Shown: positions 51,332 through 62,405, counted from the first letter of the stretch. The stretch is 64,000 bases of DNA from Prevotella dentasini JCM 15908 (GCF_000614065.1 NZ_BAKG01000010.1:38866-102865); one strand, 5' to 3'. The notes: a model not told the origin generated them from the sequence alone. A program made the numbers and translations.

Positions 51332-52222
51332 ATGGATATACAATATATCAAGCAAATCGCAATTACAGATTATTTGCAACAACAGGGCTATGCGCCTGCA
51401 CGAGTACATGGAATTCACTATTGGTATTGCTCTCCACTCCGCAACGAGCGCACACCGTCATTCAAAGTCAATACCGAGCGCAATCAGTGGTATGACTTCG
51501 GGACAGGTGAGCATGGCGACATCATTGACCTTGTCTGCGCTTTGTTTCGTTGCTCTATCAGCGAAGCCATCGACCGACTTAGTGGTGCAAAACAAGTAGC
51601 GCATCAAGGATTTTCTTTTGGCGGTGAAAGAAAAAACTTCGAACGCAAATTGGAAATCTTCTCAGCGCATCCACTTTCCAATCCTAATTTGCTACGCTAT
51701 CTTTCGGAGCGCACCATTCCTCTTTCCATAGCCAGCACCTACTGCTCGGAAGTCCTATTCCAAAATATGAATCGGAAATACTATGCCATTGGATTTGCAA
51801 ACGATGCTTTGGGATGGGAAATCCGCAATATATATTTCAAAGGATGTATCGCACCGAAGGCAGTTACAACGATAAAAAGAGGTACTGACCGCTTGCAAAT
51901 CTTTGAGGGCTTCATGGATTTTCTCTCATGGCAAACGCTTAATCCTTCTTCAATGAGCGATGCCATTGTTCTTAACTCTTTGGCACTTTTGCCACGTATT
52001 AAAGAGCAAATAATGGGCTATCAAGAAGTAGAAGGTTTTCTGGATAATGACGATGCCGGGCGTAAATCTTTTGCCGTTTTGAAGCAAATATGTCCGCAAA
52101 TCGTTGATGGTTCTACACGCTACCGAGAGCACAAAGATCTTAACGAATGGCTCGTAGCTCAATCCAAAATCAAAGAGAAACAGGTGTTATTACCGACCAC
52201 GAAGCGTGGCATTAGAAAATAA
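51332..52222 (+). CDS. CHC2/TOPRIM primase-like protein
   Basis: 296 residues from the ATG at 51332 (upstream in-frame codons overlap the origin-like repeats). N-terminal zinc-finger-type segment WYCSPLRNERTPSFKVNTERNQWYDFGTGEHGDIIDLV, then TOPRIM features FEGFMDFLSW and VEGFLDNDDAGRKSF. The protein is the primase-like component seen in Bacteroidales integrative and mobilizable elements. It would prime replication or transferred-strand synthesis. Confidence 0.85.
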   Translation: MDIQYIKQIAITDYLQQQGYAPARVHGIHYWYCSPLRNERTPSFKVNTERNQWYDFGTGEHGDIIDLVCALFRCSISEAIDRLSGAKQVAHQGFSFGGERKNFERKLEIFSAHPLSNPNLLRYLSERTIPLSIASTYCSEVLFQNMNRKYYAIGFANDALGWEIRNIYFKGCIAPKAVTTIKRGTDRLQIFEGFMDFLSWQTLNPSSMSDAIVLNSLALLPRIKEQIMGYQEVEGFLDNDDAGRKSFAVLKQICPQIVDGSTRYREHKDLNEWLVAQSKIKEKQVLLPTTKRGIRK

Positions 52223-52231
52223 CGTGTATTT

Positions 52232-52277
52232 GGGAAGCAAGTTTGTGTTTTGAGTATCTCAAAACCTACTTGCTCCC
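52232..52277. promoter_or_regulatory. candidate oriT or terminator hairpin
   Basis: Interrupted inverted repeat: GGGAAGCAAGT with ACTTGCTCCC outside and TTTTGAG / CTCAAAA inside, total 46 bases, loop TAT. It lies directly upstream of the relaxosome genes, the usual position of an oriT. It could alternatively terminate the primase transcript. Confidence 0.5.
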
Positions 52278-52325
52278 ACCGTTGCGAGGTAAAAATCCCG
52301 TTGGTCTCATCAAAAAATATAATTT

Positions 52326-52673
52326 ATGGAACAGAAGAATAAAGGTGGACGCCCCACCAAAACTTTATCAGAGAAACGAAAGTATCAAGTGCTTCTTCGG
52401 CTCAACACCATGGAATATTACACCTTGTTGGGCAAAGCACGAGAAGCCTCCCTTACTCGCACCGAGTTTTTGCGACGGCTCATCGCAAAAGCAGAAGTCA
52501 AGAGCCGAATCAAGCCGGAGGAAATGCAACTTATCCGCACAGTTTCGGGTATGGCTAACAATCTTAATCAGATAGCCCATCGACTCAACGCCTTTGGCAT
52601 CACTAAACTCAATGAAGACTTGAATGCACTGAAAACGCTCATTCATGAACTCATCAAACGCTTGAAACTATGA
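52326..52673 (+). CDS. MobC-type relaxosome accessory protein
   Basis: 115 residues: basic N-terminus EQKNKGGRPTKTLSEKRKYQVLLRLNTMEYYTLLGKAREASLTRTEFLRRLI (ribbon-helix-helix-like DNA-binding part) and C-terminal MANNLNQIAHRLNAFG, a hallmark of MobC proteins. It binds oriT and helps the relaxase. Its stop overlaps the relaxase start by ATGA. Confidence 0.88.
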   Translation: MEQKNKGGRPTKTLSEKRKYQVLLRLNTMEYYTLLGKAREASLTRTEFLRRLIAKAEVKSRIKPEEMQLIRTVSGMANNLNQIAHRLNAFGITKLNEDLNALKTLIHELIKRLKL

Positions 52674-53593
52674 TAGCCAAGATTATCAAAGGTGCAGACT
52701 TCGGAGGTGTTATCAACTATATGCTCAGTAAACAGGAAGGAAAAGCTATGGTTCTAGCGAGTAATAACATAGGTTTTACCGACCAAAACCTATGCGCCCA
52801 CGAGTTTACTCTGCAAGCCTCCATGCGCCCGAACGTGCAGAAGCCAGTCTGCCACACGATACTCTCATTTTCTGCCAGCGATGCCGAGCGACTAACGGAC
52901 GATATGATGGTAAAGATTGCCAATGAATACTTACAGAAGATGGGCTATGGCGACACGCAGAGCCTTATTGTAAGGCACAGCGACCGCCAGCATCCGCACT
53001 TGCACATTTGTATCAATCGCATTGGCAATGATGGCAGGACCATCAGCGACCGTAATGAGAAATACCGCTCTATAAAGATTTGCCGAGAACTAACCGAGCG
53101 TTATGGTTTGACCATTGGAGAGGGGAAGAAGGCGGTAAACCGCCACCGACTGCGAGGAGAAGATAAATTACGCTATGAGATATTCGATGCCATCAAGGCT
53201 ATATTACCTCAATCGCAGAACTGGAAAGATTTTGTTTCAGGCTTAGAACAACAGGATGTTGCCACTCATTTCAAGACGAAAGGTAATACAGATGTAGTGC
53301 AAGGAATCATCTTTGAAAAGGACAGTTGCAGTTTTAGTGGCTCAAAGATAGACCGTTCCTGCTCTTTCTCGCGCCTCAATGCTGAGATAGAGCGAAACAT
53401 CCAACAAGCGCAACTGCATTTATCGAAAGAGCCGATGGCACATTCGACAGATGAAAATACTTTTACTCCCGACTTATCCGATGCACTTAGTGAAATCTTT
53501 ACGATGCCGATTCCAAGTAGTGGTATAGACGTTGATGAACTTCGCTTCCAAAAGAAACTTCGTAACAAAGCCAACCGCAAGCGTAGAATTTAA
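52670..53593 (+). CDS. relaxase (mobilization nuclease)
   Basis: 307 residues; the N-terminal relaxase domain shows the metal-binding histidine triad RHSDRQHPHLHICINRIG (about residue 102) and an upstream catalytic region with NYMLSKQEG. It nicks oriT and leads the strand out during conjugation, using a helper element's pore. Truncated relative to long relaxases, but the catalytic domain is whole. Coupled to mobC. Confidence 0.9.
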   Translation: MIAKIIKGADFGGVINYMLSKQEGKAMVLASNNIGFTDQNLCAHEFTLQASMRPNVQKPVCHTILSFSASDAERLTDDMMVKIANEYLQKMGYGDTQSLIVRHSDRQHPHLHICINRIGNDGRTISDRNEKYRSIKICRELTERYGLTIGEGKKAVNRHRLRGEDKLRYEIFDAIKAILPQSQNWKDFVSGLEQQDVATHFKTKGNTDVVQGIIFEKDSCSFSGSKIDRSCSFSRLNAEIERNIQQAQLHLSKEPMAHSTDENTFTPDLSDALSEIFTMPIPSSGIDVDELRFQKKLRNKANRKRRI

Positions 53594-53614
53594 TCACCTC
53601 AAAATAACAATCGT

Positions 53615-54273
53615 ATGAATAATGAAATAGCCCCAGTTCTCGATATGCTCGAAGAACTTAAACAAGAATGCAAAGCCATCAGCAAGGCGCAAACAGAACT
53701 ACGTACCACGCTTGCAAAACAGCCTACCTGCACAAAAGCAGAGCGCACCACAACGCAAGAGACCGTACAAATCCATCTTTCTAAAGAGACGCAAGCCAAA
53801 ATCAAGGAGCACCAACTTTTTGTTTTGGAGGCTCTCTCGCAATCAAACAAAAGACTCGACCGAAGTTTGAAGCCTTACAACAACTTATCAGCGAGCAACA
53901 GAAGCTCGTAGAGTATAAGAATTACTCACTCTTTGCTAGTGTGCAATTAGCCGAGCGCATGTTGCTTCTGTTAGTTTGCGGACTGGTCATGGTCAGTTGT
54001 TGGTTCTTCGCCATGGGAGCCAACCAACTTCAAACCGCCTCCGATTACGACCTTCGCTACCGCTATCTGCGTATGCAAAGCAAAGCCACCACCACTGACT
54101 TCGCCCATCTCGACAGCATCTTTATCACACATCGCAATCCCAAGGCCATTCAGCAGATGCAACAGAAGGTTGCTGATTACGAGCAAGCCCTGCAACGGCA
54201 AGTGGAGTTGTTGTTGCAGCAGGATAAGATAAAGCAAGAACAAAGCGAGCTAAAGAAGTTATTGGGAAAATAA
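53615..54273 (+). CDS. mobilization-linked membrane protein (one-base frameshift)
   Basis: About 219 residues when joined. Coiled N-terminal part (APVLDMLEELKQECKAISKAQTELRTTLAKQ), a single membrane helix (MLLLLVCGLVMVSCWFFAMGA, about residue 125) and a charged C-terminal coiled region ending KKLLGK. The frame slips near 53864 (one base missing in CGAAG-TTTGAAGCC). Such proteins follow relaxase genes in Bacteroidales mobilization modules; possible role in coupling the relaxosome to the membrane. Function not established. Confidence 0.7.
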
Positions 54274-54424
54274 GTGGCTTCATAATAATATATGTCCTCA
54301 ATGTCTGTACACCTTACAGAGAGTATAAAATCTTCCAAAACATGGCTTTGGGATGATTTTATGGCTTAAACTTTCATTTGGTAACTTATGGATATTCAGA
54401 TAAATTATAGGTACTATTATCATT

Positions 54425-57400
54425 TTATTCTTTTATCCAATTCACATTTCCCCCTTCGCCATATTTGGCGCAGAAAGAGTAAGTTTTGTAATTAGGTACA
54501 ACTGTAGTGCCAACTATAAGCTGTCGTTCAGCAGAGATTGTCCAATACAAGGTATAACCTTTTGTACGGAGGAATTCCTCCAGCACAGTTCTGCGAATAT
54601 GCAATCCTTTTGGTATACCTGCACGATAATGTATGGTGGAAGCATAGAAAGAAGCCAAATGATTTTCCGTTCCATAGGTAAAGCAAGCATGACCTTTGAA
54701 ATGAAGTTCCATAGTGTTCATCAGTTCGGGGCAAGGTAGCATATTTTCTTCTCTATATTCATCGCCAAGCCCCATAGCATCTTCTTGAAGTTGGGTATAG
54801 TTGGTCAGCATTACACGGCATGGACATTTACCATCACCGGCTGACACATAGAGCCATTCCTCATCTTCTGCACTGACATAAGGCAACATCCAAGGATATT
54901 CAAGTAGACGGATATCTATGCTTTGTCCAGAAGCTGGCATTGCTCTTCCGCTGAAGTTTTGCCTTGCTATCCATGATTCAAACTTCTGTGCATCTTCATT
55001 GCGGACAAAGAATGTTTCGTAGGACAAATAGGCATCTTTATGCTCTCCATTCGCGGGAATTTTGGAGAAAATATTAAATAACAACAGCCACTTGTTATCC
55101 TCGCCCACAAAGAAGTGTTGACAATCGTCTGTTGTAACTGGTTGCTCAACCCAGTCGGTATCCGACATTTGCTTATCTAGCACGAATGGTGACTGCTTAT
55201 CCAATACATCAGCTAACTCAGCATCATCTATCAATTCTGTGGTCAAAGTGACATCAAAGTCGTTCTGTATGGAACTGTACCACGGATAAGGAGGGCGGAG
55301 TATGCGCTTATTACCACCTACCTCATAGTGCCACCTATCAGTTATAGCAAAAAGATCCATCAGTTGTGCTTCTACCGCAAATAGTGCTTTCCACTGATAT
55401 TTCTTTCCTATTCGCTCACGCTGGTTATCATATCGCCCCGATGAATGCACTCCATTATCCTGTTCACCTAAATCATCATTCCAGCCCAAAATGTTAATTT
55501 TTTGAGCCACCATAGATTGCAACTGAGCGAGTGGCAGCATAGATGGAATGCCGTTTTGGTTATGTGGCATCAGGGTGTAAATCCTACTCTCACTATTTGT
55601 ATTAAAGCCCAATATATAACGATGGAAATCAGAAAATCCACACAATGAATATCTAAGTTTTCGGGAACCATCTGTACGACCGAAGTAATCGTCACCTATC
55701 TCTATTGTAGCTAGGGATATCTCTTCTTGTGGATTGTAAGGAGCAATGCCTTAGAAAAGAGGTCTATGCCATCGTTCTGCGTCTTGGAAAACAGTAGTAT
55801 CTTCAACAACCATTCGCGTACTCTGACATCCTCTACAGGCTGTTTGTCTTGGAAATGATAATCACGAATAAGAATCGATACGGTTTTGGAAAGTTTCACA
55901 TCCCGCAAAAGAAGTAATGCGCCATATATTGCATTATAAAGCCCCTCCAAGATATAAGTATCTTTGGCAGAATGGAAATCACGTATCAACAGTTCAAACA
56001 AGTCGCTATGATGACAAAGTATGCGACACAGCTTCCGCTTGGCATGTGCCTTATCACAGGATGCGATGATGCGCAACTCCAAGCCAAAAGATAGGCTTCC
56101 ACCTTATATTCTTGTTCGTTCACTTCTTCGGTATAAAGCACTGACTCTTCGTAATACTCATTGACTACAGGTGTCCACTTGAGATCCAACTCCGCTTGGT
56201 TCTGTACATTTAAAGATTGATGTAGTGTTTTTAAGAAACCATTGAGCGAATGCAAGGATACGCTGAAGATGAAACGGTAACTTAATGTCTTCTCTGCTTC
56301 CTGCCAAAACTCATTTAAAAGTTTCTGTTCAATTGGATGGTAATGCCATTCTAACCCTTCAATAAAACATTGTTGCAGAAGAGCATTATTCCCTATCCTC
56401 TTTTCTTCAATAATCTCCTTTTTCTCAAATATCTCTGGCCAAAGAATCGTGATATAGGTTAGAAATTGATAAAATCCCTCCTTGCTAAGTTTTTCTTGCT
56501 CGTAGCACTTAATCCACTCTTTGAGCTGGGTTATTTTAGCTTGCTTATCCGATCTGGTGGTTAGAAATACAATGGCTCGCATTACATCCTCCATCTGCTC
56601 GTATTCAAACTTCACAATTAACTCTTCGCCCATATAGTTCGTTGCATAATTCCAATCTGCCAAAAGTAGACCTTGAGCCATTAAATTATACAGAAGAGAC
56701 TTGCTCCAAGTACGATTTCTACAGAGTTGATTGGACACAACTCTTGCTTTTTTGCGAGTGATAGGATGGAATTTGTAGGTAAATACCGATAAGTGAGCCA
56801 ATCGGCAGAGGTAATGCCAAGTGATATTCTGTTCTGGGTCTTCATCCACGCTTTCGCCACAGTCTCTTCACGCATATGGATGTACTGGCGATATAATACG
56901 CCCAATGACCCTAACCATCTTCTATCGTAATATGGCATTGAAACATAAGTTTCACAGAAGATACTCAAAAAAAGCCCATTCTTGAATCCAAAAAGATTCT
57001 TGTCATAATCGATATTATAGGCTTCAAAATATTTATTCACAACATCTTGATTATTCTCCAGCCCAGGAAGATACTGCATTCTGTAACCCCATCTGTTTAA
57101 CTTGTATTTTTCGTGAAATGGCTTTCTCACTGTAACAACTAATGCCAAGTTGGGATATTTGTCTAATTCTGTTTTCAATACCCCCAAACTCTCACACCAA
57201 TAGGAATCGTCAAGACCTTCATTGAGTGCATCAATAATGAATATATAGCGTCTTGTACCAATATTTATTGCATCCCTTTCGGCTTTTTTCTGTAACTCTT
57301 CCAAATAACTCTCATTTTCGAAGTTGAAGATTTTGCGGATTTCAGCAATAACACCTCCTCTGTCCTTGTTGAACTGAATACCAAAGCACAGATATACATT

Positions 57401-58480
57401 CGTTTCTTTGATGATTTGCGAGGCAATGCTACATATATTGTGTGTCTTGCCGCATCCGGCAGGACCGTAAATGCAATAAACTTTTTCTTGTTTGTTGACC
57501 ACATATAGAATACTCTCACGTATTTGCTTCCAAGAAAGCAATTCCTTTTTCAACGCAACCTCTACAGTTTTCCAATTTTGCGTGTCATTTTTAAGACGTT
57601 CCATGTCGCGCTGCATCCCGATGTTGTAATCCAACTCAGGCAAGGTTTTATCAGCAGGGGTGACGAATAGTGCAGGATTCGTTTTTTGCAAACTAAGAAA
57701 TACTTGCTTGCCCGTGCGAAGTATCTCTTTATGCTTCTCCAGATTCCGAATGTCCCACAAATTGGCAAACAGTGTTTCAAAAGATTGGTTAGGCACATCC
57801 AACTCTGGTTTATACCGATTTCCCGCCAATGCTATCTGCTTGCGTAGTTTTTCGGCACACTCTTTTCTGCCATAAGCAATCTCTTGAAATTTTATATAGT
57901 CAGATTCGGCAGGCACACTTTGTGCCTTTAATTCAGCTTCAACGCTCTTTATGCTTATAAAGCCGATATGGCTATCCAATATATTTGTCACAATGCCGAT
58001 TATCTTATTACCATCTGTATATACTGGTGATCCAGAGAAACCTGCGTATTCTGTAAGATGCTTCTCGTCTTCAAATACGGCATAGGCATCAAAATCACCA
58101 TTTAATGCTATATAAGTTTCATCCACCCTTATCTTGACCGACTGGCCAACAGCTTGACCTATCAAAGTACTAGGATAACCCCAAAATCTGAAGTGCGTTT
58201 TCGCCTCTATCGGCATACTAAGCAGCGAACCATATTTATGGCTCACAGCCACGTCTTTCAACTTCAATATGGCAATATCCTTTCCATGTTTTACTATTGT
58301 AAGTTCACACTCATATTCCTTTTCCTCAATTTCCACATATATAGAATTGCCGTTTAGGGCAGAGCCGACCACATGAAATGCCGTAAGCAGTTTATTGACA
58401 TCCACAAAGAAGGCAGTTCCCCTTTCCGTACCACATTCCACTTTGTAAGTGATCGAAGGTATTGTACTGATATTGCTCAT
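54425..58480 (-). CDS. trypsin-STAND ATPase, Avs/AVAST type I-like (three frameshifts)
   Basis: One gene split over three frames; read with three single-base insertions (near 56848, 56080 and 55740) it encodes about 1,350 residues. Residues 1-190 are a trypsin-like protease: His36 (TAFHVV), Asp68 (HGKDIAIL) and Ser149 (GFSGSPVY). A STAND-type ATPase follows: Walker A GPAGCGKT (339-346), Walker B IFIIDALNE (413-421), sensor-like LVVTVRKPF. The remaining 900 residues are helical repeats rich in Trp/Leu, then a C-terminal domain without clear relatives. Each break has good protein on both sides, all in the same direction. Its start overlaps the stop of the metallo-hydrolase gene by ATGA. In Avs systems such proteins sense phage proteins and trigger an effector; the protease is the probable effector here. 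Fusion of protease and STAND in one chain is inferred to be a variant. Confidence 0.8.
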
Positions 58481-59661
58481 AACGTTATTTCATTAATTTG
58501 TTCCACGTCTATTTCTATCCCCTCTTTCTTTAGCATCTGAACCTTTTTTTTCATCTTATTATAGATGTCGTTTTTGTAATAGGTTGAGTTAAAGCATAAT
58601 ATACGTTTTTTTATTGTATTCAATAAAGGTTGATAGATGATATTAACAATGGCATGCAAGTGCGGTGCAGAACTTGTGTATCCGCAGAATATCCAGTTTG
58701 GGCTATCAATATGCTTCAATAGTTCTTTTGATAAATTGGCATCGCTTCCATGATGAGGAACTTTGATTGCATCAAAATAGATTTTCTCATTCAAAGGGAT
58801 TTGATTTTTTTCCTTATAAGCTTTTATTCCTGTTATCACGATTTCTGAAGAAGCATCTCCCAAGAGAAGAATTTTCTTATCGCCTAATTCCCAGACAAAT
58901 GCGATGCTACCTCTATTGGTCTTAGAAGTACCTTCTCTATCAGGCTTTCCATATTCAGCTTTCATTGTGCTAATAGAAGTGGAGATTTTGTTCTCAAGGA
59001 GCAAATTTTTATGATTATAGAGCAACGAGAGTAACTCAAATAATTCCGCCCCTTTCTCTTTCCCTTGTTCAAGCGGATATTTCTTATAAAACTTCCTTGC
59101 AAATTCATCAAGAATATGTTTGTTCAGTTCATCGATAGCAGTTTGGGTAGGTGATACTATAAACATTTTCCCCAATTCACCTAAAGTAAGGTATTCGCTA
59201 GTAATGAATGTTAGATTTTTATTCCAAGCATCCTTCCAATTTCTTTGAATCAATGTAGATAACGCCAATACATCTTTTGCTGCAACGGTATGTTCGGTCC
59301 TTGGTTTCCATGTGGGAATAATGGTCTTTAATTTTTCAATCTGCTCCTTCTCAAAAACAGTAAGTTGTTCAATCTGTTGGTCCTCTTCCTTCTTTGCGAA
59401 AAGATTGTTATAAATGATATGGCCTATTTTAAGTTCTGGCATTTGATTCAGCATATTGCAAATACCATCAATGTGGTCTACGTCAATATGTGTCACCACC
59501 AAATAGTCTATATGGCAATGAAGCGTATCTGTAACAATAGCCTTTATCTCAGGGGTAAACACATGGCAGTCCACCATCATTGAGAAAAAAGTACCATCAT
59601 CTTTAGCTGCAAGGCAGAAAATGCAGTCACCATTACCAGAAGTGGGGAAAAGAAGTTTCAT
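58477..59661 (-). CDS. metallo-beta-lactamase-fold protein of the Avs-like pair
   Basis: 394 residues starting MKLLFPTSGNGDCIFCLAAK (the ATG at 59688 is less likely). Metal motif VVTHIDVDHIDGI (HxDxDH), then KILLLGDASSE and IKVPHHGSDANLS with further ligands. It belongs to the MBL hydrolases found beside trypsin and STAND genes in AVAST type I loci. Coupled by ATGA to the downstream trypsin-STAND gene. The substrate is unknown; nucleotide or nucleic-acid cleavage is a reasonable guess. Intact frame. Confidence 0.85.
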   Translation of the reverse strand: MKLLFPTSGNGDCIFCLAAKDDGTFFSMMVDCHVFTPEIKAIVTDTLHCHIDYLVVTHIDVDHIDGICNMLNQMPELKIGHIIYNNLFAKKEEDQQIEQLTVFEKEQIEKLKTIIPTWKPRTEHTVAAKDVLALSTLIQRNWKDAWNKNLTFITSEYLTLGELGKMFIVSPTQTAIDELNKHILDEFARKFYKKYPLEQGKEKGAELFELLSLLYNHKNLLLENKISTSISTMKAEYGKPDREGTSKTNRGSIAFVWELGDKKILLLGDASSEIVITGIKAYKEKNQIPLNEKIYFDAIKVPHHGSDANLSKELLKHIDSPNWIFCGYTSSAPHLHAIVNIIYQPLLNTIKKRILCFNSTYYKNDIYNKMKKKVQMLKKEGIEIDVEQINEITL

Positions 59662-59759
59662 ATTATGATAGATAAATATTATCAACACCTTGGGCGTTGG
59701 AATACAAGCAGTGGATGCCGGCTAAAACACTCCAATGTGAACGGATTAGAACAAACTAC

Positions 59760-61043
59760 TCAGACGATTTCTCCTTTATCAACTATCTTCGACAATTCTT
59801 CCTCTACTTCCTCTACCGTAGGCAGAGCTGATTTCAAACTATCAGGGATTGCCTTTGTGAGTTGATAGTCGCTCACACCGATTGGCTGGTCGTAGCCCGA
59901 AAGGGCATATTGTGCTACCACTTTATCACCACCATTGCAGAGGAGCAAGCCGATGGTCTTGTTGTCATGTTCGCCACGAAGGGTATTGTCCACAACATTG
60001 ATGTAGAAGTTAAGTTGACCCATATATTCGGGCTTAAATGGTGTGGCTTTAAGTTCGATAACTACGTATGCGTGTAGTTGGATATTATAGAGGATAAGGT
60101 CGGCATAAAAATCAGAATCACCCACTTCAAAATGCTTCTGCTGTGCTACAAACGCAAAGCCGCTGCCCATTTCCAAAAGATATTTGGTGATATGAGAAAG
60201 CAATTGTCGTTCAATGTCTCGTTCTGCCATTTTATCCGTTTGCCCCATCATGTCAAAGATATAAGGGTCTTTCATCAAATAGTTCGCGAGGTCGCTTTGC
60301 GGTTTGGGTAATCGTGCCGAGAAGTTACTCGCTTTCTTTGCTGCAATCTGCCGAGCGAAAAGATTAGTCTCAATCTGCATTTGCAGAACATTGCTGCTCC
60401 AACCATTGGCAACCGCTTGCGTAATATACCAAAAGCGTTCACCCAAAGGCAACTTGCTGTTAAGCAAAATTACATGGCTTGCCCAGTTGGTGCGAACTAT
60501 GGCTGAGTGCTTGAAGATTTCCTCTATCTGACTGATATCACTGTGATAGATAGCAGACAGCGTTTCAGAAACCTCTCCTAATTGTGCAAGAGGTTCTTGC
60601 GTAATTATATCTCCCTGAATACCTGCTGCTTGTATTTGCGCAAGAGCCTCTTGCGTAAATTGGTTGAGTTCATTTGTTAGTTGTAATACATTATCAACCG
60701 AAGGACTATTAAGCAACTTTTCAATCTTACCCATTTCTGTTAGAACCTCCATAGGATAAGCCTTTGCGAATTGGCACATATAGATAAGATTGCGAGTGGA
60801 ATACCCTTTCTTATTCGGATATTTAGAACGTATCGCCTTAGAAAGGTTGTCAATGACTTTGCTTCCCCAACCATCTTTCTTTTGGAGGTAGAGGATAAAA
60901 TGCCCCACTTTCCAATAGTGGAAAAGCATGTCTGCGTTTGCAGAAGCTATTAAGCGTACTTGTGTATGCTCAAGGTCGGTACCAATAGCTCGTACAATGA
61001 GAGCTAAATCTTGGTGCTCTGTTTTATTTATTTCTTGGCTCAT
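59760..61043 (-). CDS. DUF1016/PDDEXK family nuclease (YhcG-like)
   Basis: 427 residues. The N-terminal DUF1016 region includes MLFHYWKVGHFILYLQKKDGWGSKVIDNLSKAIRSKYPNKKGYSTRNLIYM; the C-terminal PD-(D/E)xK nuclease core reads DSDFYADLILYNIQLHAYVVIELKA, with the D and the E-x-K (ELK). Members are widespread in accessory regions and have been associated with DNA repair or phage defence; the role here is unknown. It is between the Avs-like pair and the integrase on the same strand, separated by about 100 bases, so it may be part of the defence block. Confidence 0.88.
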   Translation of the reverse strand: MSQEINKTEHQDLALIVRAIGTDLEHTQVRLIASANADMLFHYWKVGHFILYLQKKDGWGSKVIDNLSKAIRSKYPNKKGYSTRNLIYMCQFAKAYPMEVLTEMGKIEKLLNSPSVDNVLQLTNELNQFTQEALAQIQAAGIQGDIITQEPLAQLGEVSETLSAIYHSDISQIEEIFKHSAIVRTNWASHVILLNSKLPLGERFWYITQAVANGWSSNVLQMQIETNLFARQIAAKKASNFSARLPKPQSDLANYLMKDPYIFDMMGQTDKMAERDIERQLLSHITKYLLEMGSGFAFVAQQKHFEVGDSDFYADLILYNIQLHAYVVIELKATPFKPEYMGQLNFYINVVDNTLRGEHDNKTIGLLLCNGGDKVVAQYALSGYDQPIGVSDYQLTKAIPDSLKSALPTVEEVEEELSKIVDKGEIV

Positions 61044-61055
61044 ATCGTTTCAGTG

Positions 61056-62346
61056 TTATAATTGATTGAATTTACTCATGGCATTCGCTTTGATGTCGTC
61101 CGCAATGTCTATGTATGGTTTCATAGCCTTGTAGTCGCTATGCCCCGTCCATTTCATCACCACCTGCGGAGGAATACCCAATGCAAGTGCATTGCAGATG
61201 AATGTTCTACGACCAGCATGTGTTCCGAGTAGGGCATACTTTGGTGTAACCTCATCAATGCGCTCATTACCCCTATAATAAGTTTGGCGCACAGGTTCGT
61301 CAATACCTGCTAGTTCTGCCAATTCTTTGAGATAATCATTCATTTTCTGATTGGTAATGACAGGCAGCACCTTGTCATCTTCAAATGCCACATCCTTGTA
61401 TTTATCAAGGATTGCTTTGCTGTGATTATTCAATTCGATAATCAAACTATCGGAAGTCTTGACCGTTGTCACTTCTATATGGTCGCCCTTTATATCGCTT
61501 CTACGGAGATTAAACACATCTGAATAACGCAAGCCCGTGAAACATTGAAAAAGAAAAACATCACGCACTCGGTCTAAGGCTTGTTTGGAAGTAGGTATTT
61601 CGAACTCTCGGAGTCTGCTCAATTCCTCCCATGTAAGGAAAATGATTTTCTTCTGTGTACTTTTGAGTTTGGGTTTATAACTGTCATAAGCATTGTTCTG
61701 ATGCACACCTTTTTTAAATGCCCATCGTAAAAACCATTTCAAAAAGCTAAGTTGCTTGCCAATGGTCGAATTGCGCATTTCTTTTACATCACGGAGATAA
61801 GTAACATAATCATTCAGCCCCTTCTCGTCAAAGAAATCAAACGTAAGCCCGTCACGGAAATTCATCAGATGATTTTTTACCGCTGCAAATTTCTCGTAGG
61901 TGGAATCAGTCCAGTCATTCTGCCGTCCACAATCTCGCACGAACTCATCAAATACTTTATAGAACGCATTAAGCGTTTGATTTCTTTGGCTTGACTTCTT
62001 CCTCAATAGGCTTGTGAAGAGCATTGAATGCCTCTTTTATTTGTTCCTGTGTTGGCATAATTTCTTCCACCTCAAACTTCTTGAAGATTTCCTGTATCTC
62101 AGTATAGTAGCCCAAGAGTGAAGCATTGATTTCAGAAGCGGATTGTTTCAGTTTGTTGCTACAACCATTCTTTACACGTTGCTTATCCGCATCCCATTTG
62201 GCTGCATCGATGCGATAGCCAGTGGTGAACTCAATCCGCTTGGATGCAAAATTAACGCGCATACGAATAGGCACGTTCTCTGTGATAAGAACTCCGTCCT
62301 TCTTTCTGCTCTCCAACGTGAAGATGATATTCCGTTTGATGTTCAT
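61056..62346 (-). CDS. tyrosine recombinase (integrase) of the island (frameshift)
   Basis: N-terminal arm-binding domain (KRNIIFTLESRKKDGVLITENVPIRMRVNF), core-binding domain and catalytic domain with Arg in FTGLRYSDVF, HxxR in GTHAGRRTFI, the late His in KWTGHSDYKAM and Tyr in KPYIDIAD. Near 61981 the frame changes: VKPKKSNA is read where KPKNQTLNAFYKVFDEF is expected, most simply one extra A. Corrected length about 429 residues, normal for this family. It lies just inside the right attachment repeat and most likely catalyses integration into tRNA-Ser. Confidence 0.88.
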
Positions 62347-62373
62347 ACCTTCGGGTGTATTGTTTTAAGCACC

Positions 62374-62405
62374 CAAAGTTACGCCCTAAAAATGATATTA
62401 CCAAA
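62374..62405 (-). promoter_or_regulatory. promoter of the integrase gene
   Basis: Minus-strand TTTG (62402-62405), 20 bases, TAACTTTG (62374-62381). Confidence 0.75.
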
